Positions 48,791 to 59,448 of a DNA stretch of 64,000 bases are shown one piece after another (position 1 is the stretch's first letter; the number at the start of each line of letters is the position of its first letter). The DNA is from Cepaea nemoralis. Lineage: Eukaryota > Mollusca > Gastropoda > Stylommatophora > Helicidae. The translations under genes were made by a program, and so were the position numbers. Below the pieces are notes generated by a model. It saw only the letters and a program-made list of their open reading frames with translations, was not told where the DNA came from and did no database searches. The stretch is taken from contig JACEFZ010018105.1 in NCBI GenBank assembly GCA_014155875.1, positions 206,001 to 270,000 of the forward strand. Reading direction: 5' to 3'.

Positions 48791-48844
48791 TACCTCGTTG
48801 TCATCTGACCCACCAGAGGTTCTTTCAAGGGTCGAAAACAAGTA

Positions 48845-49170
48845 GGTTCCGATGATGCCTAGTCTGGACTGGATGCTGGGTGTTTCAAGACCTCACATGT
48901 TCGAGCACGCTGTGTATACAAGTGTATGCGCAGCCGTTTGAGAGCGTGCGCTGTCGTGCAGCAACAATACTCATTTTGAGAGAATTGCCAGACTTGTTGA
49001 TCGTATCGCGGGCTTCAGTTTGTTCACTAGCATGTCACTGTATCGCGCACTAGTCACAATTTCACCACTTTCCTGAACATGCACCAATTAAGTGCTCTTG
49101 ATATCCCAAAAGATGGTCACCATGTCTTTCCAAGCGGATTCCTGCGACATATCGCTGTGTTATATGTAAG
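48845..49170 (-). pseudogene. Mariner-type transposase, C-terminal relic
   Basis: One minus-strand frame, broken by stops, reads in order DMVTIFWDIKST, then SARYSDMLVNKLKPAIRS, then VLLLHDSARSQTAAHTL and finally EVLKHPASSPD. These match the ordered mariner blocks (MxTVFWD; INxxYYxxxLxxLxxAI; VxLLHDNARPHTA; LxHPxYSPDLAPSDYHLF). The second catalytic Asp is kept in HDSAR; NARPH has become SARSQ; SPDLAPSDY carries a stop. The first catalytic block and terminal repeats were not seen. No uninterrupted frame exceeds 60 codons, so it is easily missed. Confidence 0.75.
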
Positions 49171-50245
49171 TGTTTCGATTGAATGTTAACACGTAAGCAC
49201 AGGAACGGAGCATAATGGGGACGACCCATTGCTGTGAAGTTAGAACTGCGACTAACTAACTAACTAACTAACTAACTAACGTAAGCAGTGTGAATGAGAT
49301 GGCATGATCATCTTAGGGTTTTAAAGACTCAAATGATATGTGATAAGGAAATGAACGGCGGCAGAAGAAATCTAACAGTTCACGAGATTTTAAAAAAAAT
49401 TAAAATTATCATCACCTTGACATATTCTATAAACCTTAACAGCTGGGCAAGGGGGATACAGTCATTACAACACTTGAAGTATTCAGAAGAAAACTATATG
49501 TAATAATGGTAGATAGTATATAATCGAGGGAGGTAGATAGTATATAATCGAGGGAAGGTCATTAAATAACAATCCATCATTGTTATCCGCCAGTGTCATT
49601 CAGACTACACAGTTCATACACAGCCTAAAAACAAACTAAACTTAGATATGGATAGTCTTAGTCCGCTTAAATCACCAGCACAATTATTACCATTGCTGCA
49701 GTCTACTGATGTACTCACCCAGACCCTTCTATTGTGTCCCTGGTTTTTTACATTTGCTTTCTTCCTTGTCTTTTCTTTAACTTCTGTTTGTCTTTACTAT
49801 TTGCTCTTTCACAGTACATCCAGAATCATGCTATCTAACACATTTTGCTTATAGTATGTTTTTTTTTTTTAATGGCAGCCTTGTTGATTTGATAAAACCT
49901 ATGTCAAAGGTAGCAACATATGGACATTTTTAAACCATCTATAACACATCTGTGGAGACCATAAGCAAGACTACATGCTTCTGCTGGTTAGCTATATCTA
50001 CTCGAGGCACGTCCATCCAAGTAACGTTATGGACTTGTTAAATGTTTAATTTTCACTTTGCTTTGCTTATTTAATGTTTGTTAATTTTCTATTTTTAATG
50101 TATTTATTAACTTTTAGCCATCTCTAAAGCATTTTCTCTTATTTGCTCTACATACATTTCATTATTATTGCAGACTTAATTTTTCTTTTATTGTCATACT
50201 ATTTTTGGATACCCTTATTATATCTATTTACCAAATTTACATATT
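49171..50245. other. No gene seen
   Basis: Short (AACT)n at about 49253-49279 and a 23-bp doublet (ggtagatagtatataatcga) at 49509-49555. Open frames of 66-69 aa have no motif. Confidence 0.45.
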
Positions 50246-50336
50246 CGCTCACAAAACAATGACAAACTACTGAAGTAAAATTGCCTAGAAAATCAACCTG
50301 GGGTTGGAGTTGATCGCAAAGTCATGCAAAAACAAA
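50246..50336 (+). mobile_element. SINE-A core fragment
   Basis: caatgacaaactactgaagt, ttgcctagaaaatcaacctg and ttgatcgcaaagtcatgcaa, as in the 3' half of SINE-A. Confidence 0.6.
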
Positions 50337-50585
50337 CATGGAAGAAATAAAACACCCATCTATAAAGTTGAATACTTTATTATATTTCTTACCGGTATAT
50401 CAACATTCTCATTTGTGTACTGTATATGGCTCTTTACCTTTCTTCTACCTTCATCTTCATTTCAATACATTCGTGTTTCTATCTCGTCTTTTATTTTTAA
50501 AGAACATATAGTTGTCGCATTTATGTTTTTGCTAATACGTTTTACAATCATTTCTTGATTTGATTATGTGGTTGTTTCGGGATTT

Positions 50586-50816
50586 GAAATTTAAATATTG
50601 AGCACAGCCCACTACTGGCAACGCCGATCGCATTCTGGTATGAACCTAAGGCCTATCCACGTCAATATGGAAGCACTATACTCGATCTATATACATAGCT
50701 CAAATGAGGGCGAAACTCGAGTATAGTGCTTCCATATTGACGTGGATAGGCCTTAGGTTCATACCAGAATGCGATCGGCGTTGCCAGTAGTGGGCTGTGC
50801 TCAATATTTAAATTTC
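50586..50816. repeat. Perfect inverted repeat, 100-bp arms, 31-bp loop
   Basis: Left arm 50586-50685 and right arm 50717-50816 are exact reverse complements over all 100 bases as read by eye. The arms resemble the 3' part of SINE-E (47970-48062) at lower identity, so they are identical to each other but not to the SINE. Transcribed, it would fold into a long perfect hairpin. Confidence 0.95.
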
Positions 50817-50959
50817 TTGATTTATTTGATTTCCATTCCATTCTATTTATTTGATATTCTATCTTCATTTTCTTCATCTCAGTTTTATTAGTTGTTGGCT
50901 GACATTTTATGCTCATAAAACAAAGACTTCAAATGGAAATATTATGTTGTGATTGTATT

Positions 50960-51310
50960 TGTTAGGATCAGTAACATACCCTACAAAGATAAAGTTCGTG
51001 CATCCGATAGGGTATGCAGTGTTAAGTGTTCACATCTTCTAGGCCACAGTAGAAGGATGCCAAGTAGCAGGTCAGACGAAATGACGTCAAAAAGGAATTG
51101 TAAGAAAACCTCCAACCAAATGATAGGAGAACCTAGAGAAGTGAAGTGAGAAGGCAAGAAACGTCACAGGAGTAGTCAACAACAACAACAGACAGACCTT
51201 GGGCTGATAGTGAAGAAGGCAGCTCGATTCTTTTCACGTAAACAAGATTGTGTTTCGAACTGGCAAGACATCGCATTGATGGCTAATGACATGGGATGGA
51301 AGAGCTAGAT
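50960..51310 (+). pseudogene. Possible LINE C-terminal relic
   Basis: Segment 50949-51149 reads HLLGHSRRMPSSRSDE, similar to the WLGHVxRMPxxR block of LINE C termini; a following frame reads NWQDIALMANDMGWKS, like WxxLAxDRxxW. Weak, motif-level evidence only. Confidence 0.3.
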
Positions 51311-51751
51311 TGTTAAGGCATGATTCATATTTGCTAGAAAATGACCGATGGATGCAAATGCTTCAAGTAGGACTTGGAAATTATAGCAAGGTGACATAGA
51401 GGCCACTTGGTAAGGAGCAATAGCTGACTATAAGCGCCAAGACAATTATATCAGCAGTTAGATAGTAAGTTCATTTGTGCTAACATTATGTACCTGATTT
51501 CAATACTGTCCCGCCTGGCTGAACAGGCACGGTATTTCGAGAATTATTAATATATTGTTATTACTACCATTGATTTGTGAGCACAAGCTTGAACACAGAC
51601 AATAAATGTCGCCATAACTGCCATTGTCTATTGACTTATTCATCAATGTTGGCACAGGCTTTCGGATTTCTGTTGGGATTGTTTATTTATCTTAGACAGT
51701 GAGCCATTTTACTGAAGTTGATTGTTAGATCGTTACTAACCATTTGGCAAA

Positions 51752-51830
51752 GGAGGTGATGTGACCAAGTCCTTTTCTCGTCACTTTACCATCTAGATAC
51801 TTGATTTAACCAACAGGTCACGTGATATTG
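51752..51830. repeat. Dispersed repeat H, copy 1
   Basis: Shares gatgtgaccaagtccttttc, tcgtcactttaccatctaga and tacttgatttaacc with 53148-53222. Confidence 0.7.
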
Positions 51831-51842
51831 ATGTTATTTATA

Positions 51843-52366
51843 CATTTAAATATCTTGGCTCATAATAACCAACAATGGGGCACCTTCAAGAGAAGACAGA
51901 GGTAGACTGGCCGTAGACACCAGTAACATGAACCTATTGCACAACACCAGCAAACACATTCAAATAAAATTGTTGAGAGAGCAAGCAACTTTCCTGTGGC
52001 AACATACGGATGAGTTGTGAACCATTTTTGCTATCACTGAAGAAGAAAATTTAGGCTTCTAAAGTTGTATCTGATAGAAAAAATCTTAGAATATCGTGGA
52101 CCAGAGTGAAGAAAAATAATGACATTCTACACAATCTGAACATCCAAGACAATTGGCTCATATGTTAGCGTTATGTCTTGAAAAATGAAATACTTTGGTC
52201 CAACGTAAATGTCAAAGTGGCGTGGAAGGAACAGTGGTGGAAGGCGTGGTTCCTGGGCGAAGAGGTAGACCAACACCAAGATGGACATGGGACATTTAAG
52301 ACATATTGGGTACGAGACAGAAGACATGGAAAAAAATAGAGAAACTTTTTGGCGGGCCATCATGAA
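51843..52366 (+). pseudogene. LINE-C post-RT and C-terminal relic
   Basis: A broken frame begins FKYLGS (the conserved YKYLG motif after the RT core), passes VATYG (as in xATYGCExWT) and ends VVPGRRGRPTPRWTWDI with a stop, then DILGTRQKTWKKIEKLF. It matches the minus-strand relic at 44140-44400. The RTE-A fragment starts at its 3' end. Confidence 0.6.
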
Positions 52367-52527
52367 CACACAGAAAATCCAATGGCCAAGTCCTACAAGA
52401 AACAAATTAAAACCGTAAACTGATTAGAGAAATTATACGTAGACGGTCACACTTTTTGAACACGTTGTGAAAAGAAATAAATTTGAGAACTTGGTGACAA
52501 CTGGCAAGATTTCTTTTGGAGGGGGTG

Positions 52528-52655
<128 letters not shown>

Positions 52656-52697
52656 AAGGGGAAGGCAGAGAAGTACATATGTGGATGGCTTTGACCA

Positions 52698-53000
52698 CAT
52701 GGCATGGTCGAGACAAAAACGCAGAACTGATCCACAACTCTGGTGATTGTGTGAGATGGCCACACATGACTGACCACGGTATGACACATGGCTTGATCAC
52801 ATGGCATGGTCGAGACAAAAACGCAGAACAGATCCACAACTCTGGTGATTGTGTGAGATGGTCACACATGACTGACCACGGTATGACACATGGCTTGATC
52901 ACATGGCATGGTCGAGACAAAAACGCAGAACTGATCCACAACTCTGGTGATTGTGTGAGATGGCCACACATGACTGACCACGGTATGACACATGATGATG
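52698..53000. repeat. 102-bp unit, three tandem copies
   Basis: Starts at 52698, 52800 and 52902. Copies differ at one or two positions (ctgatcc or cagatcc; ggccac or ggtcac). Confidence 0.95.
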
Positions 53001-53147
53001 ATGATGATGATGAACAGAGTGACGTCATGCAAGTGACTTGCTACATGATGCTAATACACCTACCACTAGCATTAAATATGTAACCACATAACATGGCGCA
53101 ATGATACGTAGTGTTAAATCTTGACATCTCATAGAGTACAGCACATT

Positions 53148-53222
53148 AAGGCGATGTGACCAGGTCCTTTACTCATCACTTTACATCTAAGTACTTGATT
53201 TAAACAATAGATCACATGATAC
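53148..53222. repeat. Dispersed repeat H, copy 2
   Basis: See 51752-51830; contains gatgtgaccaggtcctttac and acttgatttaaacaatag. Confidence 0.7.
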
Positions 53223-53282
53223 GGATTCTACTCAACCAAGCTATACAGTAAATTTTAAGGGACCCGTTCCCACGTCTCGAGG

Positions 53283-53518
53283 CTGTGTTGGACATATGGT
53301 GCTAGCCTCGTGTTTGTATTGACCGTACGACACTGAACAGCGTTAAGTCTATATCACGCCGGCCGCCTTTAGTTCCATAGACATTCCCTGGTAGCCATTA
53401 TAGGCTTCACTAACCAGGGAGCCCAAGTTACATTTCAAAATCCGTCCTGATGGGGATTCAAACACATAATCAGAGATCCAGCAGGCTTGCATGCTAGCCA
53501 TTGCGCTACCGAGGTTCC
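53283..53518 (-). mobile_element. SINE-B copy, well preserved head
   Basis: Minus strand head gcgcaatggctagcatgc (A box) and tgtgtttgaatccccatca (B box), body cttgggctccctggtt and cggccggcgtgatat. Confidence 0.88.
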
Positions 53519-53681
53519 ATCAGCTGAGATATACGAATACATTAATTCACCCAATACTTACACAATTAAACATACACATATTTCAAACAGTAAGCGCGCT
53601 ACTAAACTAAGACTATACAACTGAATTAATTCACACAATGTTCACACAATTACATAAATCAATGATTCAAGCGATATTAGC

Positions 53682-53975
53682 CGACGTGCCCCAAAGGATA
53701 AGAGCGCTCTAGCTCTCACACTTCTGGTGCGCAACGGCGGGATTTAGGGGTGGGGGGGGGGGGGGGTTCATCCAGTAAATGGGTCAGTTGGACTTACACG
53801 TTGACTTTTCGTTTAGACAGCAATGGCAAATTGTTGAACGTAAAATTGTTGAACGTAAAATTGTTGAACGTAAAATTGTTGAACGTAGAATTATTGAACA
53901 TAAAATGGTTGAACGTAAAATTGCCTAGAAAACCAACCTGGGATAGATCGCAACGTCCTGCAAAGGACATGCAAT
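53682..53975 (+). mobile_element. Composite SINE: SINE-D-like head, SINE-A-like tail with 15-bp expansion
   Basis: Head ccccaaaggataagagcg resembles SINE-D. From cagcaatggcaaattgttga the sequence is SINE-A, ending gcaacgtcctgcaaaggaca. In between, a 15-bp unit (ttgttgaacgtaaaa) is repeated six times (53831-53920); other SINE-A copies have one. A G tract (about 53752-53766) lies in the middle. Confidence 0.75.
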
Positions 53976-54007
53976 TTTGATTTCAAGCTATCCGTAGGCT
54001 ACTAAAA

Positions 54008-54460
54008 TATGTTATTTAGTTAGGTAGTTAGCTAGCTAGTTAGTTATTTAGTTGCTTAGTTGGTCGGTTGATTACTTGGTTGGTTAGTTAGTTAGTTAGT
54101 TAGTTAGTTAATTAATTAGTTAGTTAGTTGATTGGTTGGTTGGTTGGTTGGTTGGTTGGTTGGTTGGTTGGTTGGTTAGTTAGTTGGTCGACAGATCATC
54201 CTTATTGCACATCGAACCACTCATTTCATAATTGCTCGGATCTTCCCCTCAGTAAATCCCGAAGCGTGTTGGTTTATTAATCTTCTTTCGCTTCCTGCAA
54301 ATGTTCTTGTTTGGACTATACTAGCTATAGTACTCTATAGTCTATGTGAATTAATTAATTCATCGAATGCGTATAAACTGAAATAATAGTTTTGGTTTTG
54401 GGATACAGACATTTAACCAGATATTAATATCACGGGTGCAATCTGAATTGCTGCAAACGT
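54008..54460. repeat. Dispersed repeat F, copy 2: (TTAG)n/(GGTT)n plus unique part
   Basis: GTTA units, then about 10 GGTT units, then cgacagatcatccttattgc, acatcgaaccactcat and ggtttattaatcttcttt, as in 32237-32700. Confidence 0.75.
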
Positions 54461-54536
54461 CAGTAGCACGACTCATCTAGGACAATAAAATATAGACATA
54501 CACATACATGTCCTAAAGCAGGAATATGTCTGTGAT

Positions 54537-54690
54537 ATGATAGAGCCATCACATTTTGAAGACCTAAATCCACTTAGGAGTAGGCTATTCTTTCCCTCAC
54601 TTAGAAGACAGAACCCTTGTTCAACGTGTCTCGTGATATTATCAGTGTATCACCCTATCAACTATGCTAACGCGCTTAACAATCATTCTT
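54537..54690. repeat. Dispersed repeat G, copy 2
   Basis: gatagagccatcacattttg and caccctatcaactatgctaa, as at 31990-32200. Confidence 0.6.
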
Positions 54691-55158
54691 TGATGAGAAT
54701 TATGAGGACGCATATAATTTCATTGGACTTGTGATGTCCAGTGAGGAGAAATTTGTCAGTGGTTTGATGGATTACTCTAACTGTTTGCCTTGCCCTGAGA
54801 CACAGCTGTGGGATCACGATGTCATGGAAGGACTGCCTCGATACAGATAATTATGATCCAGTTACCTTCAAACTAGAAGGCAGTGGACTTTGCAGCATGG
54901 TGTTGAATAGAAACGAATATAATACTGTTGATAACGAAGATGATTATACTGTTGACTAAAATCTCGGTATTTAAAGAAGAATCATCATCCTTGGAGAAGA
55001 ATTGATTTGTGCATGAAATGGTAGAGTTTTGTTACAAAGCAACAGATCATGTTTCTTTACGAAAACATTTAATGGAAACAGCAGACCAAGATATCAAAAA
55101 CAGTTTCGCTGAAAAAGTATAGCTCACCGGTTTGGTAAAATCTGCAGCTCCGTTAGAG
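54691..55158. other. No gene seen
   Basis: No motif or repeat recognised. Confidence 0.4.
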
Positions 55159-55506
55159 CAGAGGCTGTCAACCTTTTTCTTTTTGGCCCATGCATCCTTT
55201 CACCATATGTGAGAATGTCATGTCCCCTCTATCCAGCGAACGAAAGAAGATGAAATCCCCCATTTCCAAAAGTGTCTGCCTCAAAAGGTGCATTTAAAAA
55301 AAAATATTTACAATATTTTATTAACACACCAAATTAATAATATATTACAATAAACAAACAGTTAAAACGTCAAAGAATTGTTACTTAATAGGATATTGTG
55401 CATGAAGCCATTTTGAGTATGCCAATCTGTGGTCTTAATTCCCCCATGGAAACCCTAAAATTTCTCCCAGGGAGAGTGGGAATTCCCCACCTGTTGAGAA
55501 CCACTG
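55159..55506. mobile_element. hAT-type MITE, copy with decayed left end
   Basis: Left end cagaggctgtcaacc (three mismatches to the family TIR) and right end gttgagaaccactg. Internal ctgtggtcttaattcccc and ggaaaccctaaaatt are shared with 4473-4640. No clear target duplication. Confidence 0.8.
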
Positions 55507-55509
55507 GTG

Positions 55510-55672
55510 TTTCTGGCGCTGTACCATAATAATTAAGGATGGTGGCAACAACTTGCCTGCCTGGGAGTTTTAACAATTGACCTGGGCTCCCAAGTCGGTC
55601 TAGCCTAAAATAGGTACCAGAAACTGATCTGGGGAGTAAAGGCGGTCTGTGTGATAATGACCACATCATTCA
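55510..55672 (+). mobile_element. SINE-B copy, head decayed
   Basis: ttgacctgggctcccaagtc, tagcctaaaataggtaccag and agtaaaggcggtctgtgtga in plus orientation. Confidence 0.75.
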
Positions 55673-55721
55673 CTGAGAGCCGTGAAAAGGGGATCTTTAC
55701 ATTTTTTAATCAATCAATCAA

Positions 55722-56009
55722 TCATGTGCCATGCCGGAAAGCGTGGGCGGTCATGACTCGCCATTTCACTCGATCACCAGCGTTGTGGATCAGCTCAGTG
55801 TTCCTGTCTCGTCCATGCCATGTGGCCAAGCCATCCAGGTATTTTCCTCTCGGTCTTCCTCTTGGTCTGTTCCCTTCGATCTTGCCAGTTGTCACTAAGT
55901 TCTCCAATCCATTTCTTCTCATAACATGTCCAAAAAATTTTGACTGTCTACGTCTAATTTCTCTAATCAAGTTTACGATTTTCATTTGTCTCCTGTAGTA
56001 CTTGGTCAT
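55722..56009 (-). pseudogene. RTE-A C-terminal region
   Basis: 95 aa, overlapping the previous piece in another frame. SKFFGHVMRRNGLENLV, then KYLDGLATWHGRDR and ELIHNAGDRVKW, ending RHGT before a stop at the tail. This end is the most frequently copied part of the family in the window. Confidence 0.85.
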
Positions 56010-56307
56010 TGGTTTTTCTGTCTGTCCGTGGTATTCTTTGCATTTTTCTCAGAAACCACATTTCTGCAGCCATCAGATGTTTTTCAGCTTGACTGCTCAT
56101 TGTCCAAGTTTCACATCCATACAAAAGAACAGGCTCTATGTATCCCCTCAACACTTTTTTTCTCGTTTCAATTGACATCTTTTTATTGGTCAAAATGTTT
56201 TTCATCTTGCTAAAGGCTACTTTCGCCATGGCGATTCTTGTTCTAATCTCTTCAAGGCATCTCCCATCAGATGTTATGACTGTTCCGAGATAATTGTACC
56301 GATTCAC
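55963..56307 (-). pseudogene. RTE-A post-RT region
   Basis: 114 aa. Begins RYNYLGTVITSDGRCLEEI, then AMAKVAFSKMKNILTNKK, YIEPVLLYGCETWTMSSQ and EMWFLRKMQRIPRTDRK. These blocks follow the RT in this family and are the reference for the fragments at 72-335, 13146-13420 and 39961-40161. Confidence 0.85.
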
Positions 56308-56401
56308 TTGTTGAAGAATATTCCATTTACTTGTATATTACATTGTGGCACTTCGTTCTTCCTAGTGACGACCATAACCTGTGTCTTTTTACAATTTAAT
56401 T

Positions 56402-56854
56402 CTAACCCCAGTTGCTCACTGTGTACAACAACCGCATCACTAATTGTTGCAGATCCTGCGCATTGTCTGCAATCAATACTGTATCATCTGCATATCTAAT
56501 GTTATTGATGTTTCGTCCTCCAATGCTGATTCCATTTATATCCTCTACATTTCTGAAAATATTTTCACTGTATAGGGAAAAAAGATCTGGAGACATTACA
56601 CATCCCTGCCTAACACCTCTCTTAATAGGCTGATATTGTCCCACTTCATTATCAATCCTTATGGCAGCTTGTTGTTTCCAATATATGTTTTTTATAAGTC
56701 TAATGTCTTTCCCATCAATTTGTAGATCTGCAAGCATATCCACCATGTTGACATGTCTAACTCTATCAAAAGCCTTTGTGTAGTCAATAAAGCAAAGATG
56801 TATATCCTTGTTTACTTCTATAGCACGTTCAATAACTGTTCGCAGCATATACAC
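56402..56854 (-). pseudogene. RTE-A reverse transcriptase, catalytic core
   Basis: 150 aa. Motif A LCFIDYTKAFDRVRH near residue 25 (first catalytic Asp), motif B KRGVRQGCVMSPDLFSLY near residue 84, motif C NNIRYADDTVLIADN near residue 117 (catalytic Asp pair intact). Polymerase residues are therefore preserved although the element is fragmented by frameshifts on either side. Confidence 0.9.
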
Positions 56855-56905
56855 AGCATTTACTGTACCCTTTCCTTCTACAAACCCACATTGTTCTTCC
56901 CCTAT

Positions 56906-57412
56906 TTAAGATTGTATTTTCTTCCACACTCTTTTCCTGATAATCCGTAGCAAAATCTTTGTGATGTGTCTCATTATACTAATTGTTCTATGTTGATCAC
57001 ATTCCAAGGCTCCTGATTTCTCTGGGATTGCAATAAATACAGAGTTACATAATTCAGAAGGTATATCTCCAGTATCATATAATGTGTTCAGCAGTCTGGT
57101 GACTTGCTCTAGTCCAAATTCTTCTAAAGCTTTAATCATTTCTGTTGTGATGTTATCTGCACCGGGGGCCTTGCCAGCTTTCATATGCTTAAGAACATTT
57201 CGAACCTCCATCTCCAAAATTGGCGGTCCTTCATTATTAAATCTAATATCATACTGTTCCTCTCTGTTATCATCATAAAGGTGTTTCACATAATCTGTCC
57301 ATACATGTAGAATCTGATCTTTTTCTATTATGATTTTGCCATCTTTAGTTTTTAGACAGCCTGTTGATGTACTTGTTCTTTTATTAGTAAGTTCCTGAAT
57401 TCTTTTGTGCAC
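56906..57412 (-). pseudogene. RTE-A reverse transcriptase, N-terminal part
   Basis: 168 aa. Contains the region leading into the RT: EMEVRNVLKHMKAGKAPGAD (the KxGKAxGxD block), then ITTEMIKALEEFG and the fingers segment FIAIPEKSGALECDQHRTIS followed by ITKILLRII. A stop just after KKIQS ends the piece; motif A is in the next segment. Confidence 0.85.
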
Positions 57413-57450
57413 TAATTTGGTATTTTTACTGTTGTGTTGGTTTTCAATTT

Positions 57451-58317
57451 CTAAGCACTTTTCCTCAAGCCATGCTTCTTTTGCCTCCTTACATAATATT
57501 CTGACTTGTCTGTAAATTTCTTCAGATTTGGCTGAATTATTTTTGTTTTGAGTCTTCTTGTTTCCATTAGGTGTAAGATTTCTTCAGTCATCCATTGCTT
57601 ACGACCCACCTTCTTTAATTTTGGAATAGTTGGTTCTGCAGCCAATCTGATTGAATTCTTTAACATTTCCCATCGATCATTCACATCCTGGAATAATATC
57701 TCTAGATCAGACAATATATCAAATCTGTTCTGTACTTCTATGTTGAATTTGTTTTGTATTTCCTTTTCATTACTCAATGTACACAAATCATATTTAGTGT
57801 TTCCTGTTATATACTTGACTTTCTTCAGCTTTATCTTCAATGTTCCTGTAAGTAGTCTGTGGTCACTATAACAATCAGCACTGGGAACTGTTTTTGCTAC
57901 TGTTAGTGCGTTTCTAAATCTTCTGCTAATCAGAATGTAGTCAATCTGGTTTCTGATCCTGCAATCAATGCTCCTCCATGTCCATAATCTTCTAGGGTGT
58001 TGCTTAAACCAGGTGTTTTCTGCAATCATTTCCTGTTCTTTTGCCCACTCTACGAGCCTGTATCCTCTTTCATTTTTCTCTACTAAACCATAGTTTCCTC
58101 CTGTGTATCTATCACTTTGATTTCCTACTTTTGCATTGAAGTCCCCTATTATGATGTTTATTTCTGAATGTTTACATTTCTTTAAGGCAGACTCTATGTC
58201 ATTATAAAATTCATCTACACTATCTTCATTGGATTCTCCTTTTGGGGCATATACTTGAATAACATTTATGCTAAAAGGTCTGCCACTTAATTTAACTAGT
58301 AGAACTCTGTCCGACAC
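57451..58317 (-). pseudogene. RTE-A endonuclease domain (APE type), largest open piece
   Basis: 288 aa. It would nick target DNA to prime reverse transcription. Visible motifs: INVIQVYAPKGESNED near residue 18, IIIGDFNAKVG near residue 55 (catalytic Asp and Asn), NTWFKQHPRRLWTWRS near residue 100, RNQIDYILISRRFRN near residue 121 and SDHRLLTGTLKIKL near residue 150 (catalytic Asp-His). After that comes the linker (KQWMTEEILHLMETRR). The start Met is not the real start: upstream endonuclease residues lie in another frame to about 58575. The core motifs look intact. Confidence 0.88.
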
Positions 58318-58600
58318 GGCCCAATACCCTTGAACGGATTTTTATATTTTCCGGTCCTAAATAATTGCCACTCCCCTTTGTCGATCTTCACCTCCAGAAT
58401 AAATAATCTTAAAATCTTCATCTATCTTGATGCCTGCTCCTGTCCATCTCGTTTCGCACATCCCTAAAATATTAATTTTTTCTCTTTAAATTTCTTGCTT
58501 TATGTTCTCTAATTTTCGTCGTCGTTTAACGTCATAACGTTCCATGTTGCTAATTTTAACGTCTCTGTCCTTGTCTTGCGATGATCAGTCTTTAGACGAA

Positions 58601-58949
58601 TCATAATGTATTAGGCACTTTTAAAGAGATAGTTGCTTTCCTCTATGGCAGTGACCATACTGGTCGGGTGACGGCAGACATTGGCTCGAGAAAGAGCTCC
58701 TCTGCCTGCCGTTGCGAAACTTGAGACCATAAACAACAAATATCTGTCGGCTGCCCTCAAAATTTCATCTGCCACCTGCCTTCCGTGGCTTCTTTTGAAC
58801 ACTTCCAATAAATGAATACGAAATAACACCACATAATCCATATGAAAAACACTAAAACAGCGTCATCCCGAAGAATAAATGCGTCACATCGTCGCCATTT
58901 TACTTTTTTAAACTTTACATAATAATTACAGTGTAATCAAATGAGAAGA
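58601..58949. other. No gene seen
   Basis: A 76-aa minus frame at 58611-58841 lies just upstream of the RTE-A 5' end. It could be part of the element's leader or chance; no motif. Confidence 0.4.
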
Positions 58950-59145
58950 GTCCCTGTAGCTCAGTAGCTAGCATGTTTGGCTGCTAGTCCGATGGTCATA
59001 TGTTCGAATCCTCATCCAAACGAATTTTAACAAATTGACCTAAGCTCCCAGATGGACCCAGGTTAAAATGTCATGGAAAGCAAAGGCAGCCTTGTGACTT
59101 AGACCAGATCTCTCATCGACGGCCGGTTGGTCTATAAACAATATG
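58950..59145 (+). mobile_element. SINE-B copy with clear tRNA-like head
   Basis: gtccctgtagctcagtagct (A box), gcatgtttggctgctagtcc (anticodon-arm-like) and catatgttcgaatcctcatc (B box), then acaaattgacctaagctccc, agcaaaggcagccttgtgac and gacggccggttggtc. The 3' acceptor strand does not pair with the 5' end, so it is a SINE and not a tRNA gene. Confidence 0.85.
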
Positions 59146-59448
59146 GGGCTATCACCCATATACCCAATACAAACGAAGGTGTGAAAGGGGCCCAAACTAT
59201 ACCCGACTTTATCCAAATTACAGATAGAACACATATCTGAGAATCCTCAGGTTACTCGTGGCCGTCTAATGCAGCAGTGACTTCTCGTTCTTAATCATCT
59301 CTCTGTTGAGGAAAGTGAGTCACACCTAGTTATACAACACAAAGATCAGTGTGTCCGACTTTGGTATGCATGTGTGTAAGATGTGCTTCCTCTAGACAGA
59401 TTCCGTCCCAGGCAGTGGCGTTAAGAGCTATTCTGTGCGATTGCCATC

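Larger units (their letters stand above)
55729..58600 (-). mobile_element. RTE-A LINE, nearly full length, broken
   Basis: About 2.87 kb on the minus strand. Domain order: APE-type endonuclease (about 58575 down to 57800), linker, reverse transcriptase (about 57250-56400), post-RT region and short C terminus, then a (TGATT)n-like tail seen as aatcaatcaatcaatcatg at about 55711-55730. The size, single-polyprotein layout, endonuclease type and microsatellite-like tail fit the RTE clade. The N terminus (ATWNVMTLNDD, then ILGMCETRWTGAG) is separated from the rest by a TAG at 58357-58359 and frameshifts. At least four more frame breaks follow. Open pieces are listed separately. Confidence 0.9.

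Noticed and set aside
58950..59025. Possible tRNA gene
   Set aside because: A and B boxes are present but the acceptor stem does not pair and SINE-B sequence follows directly.
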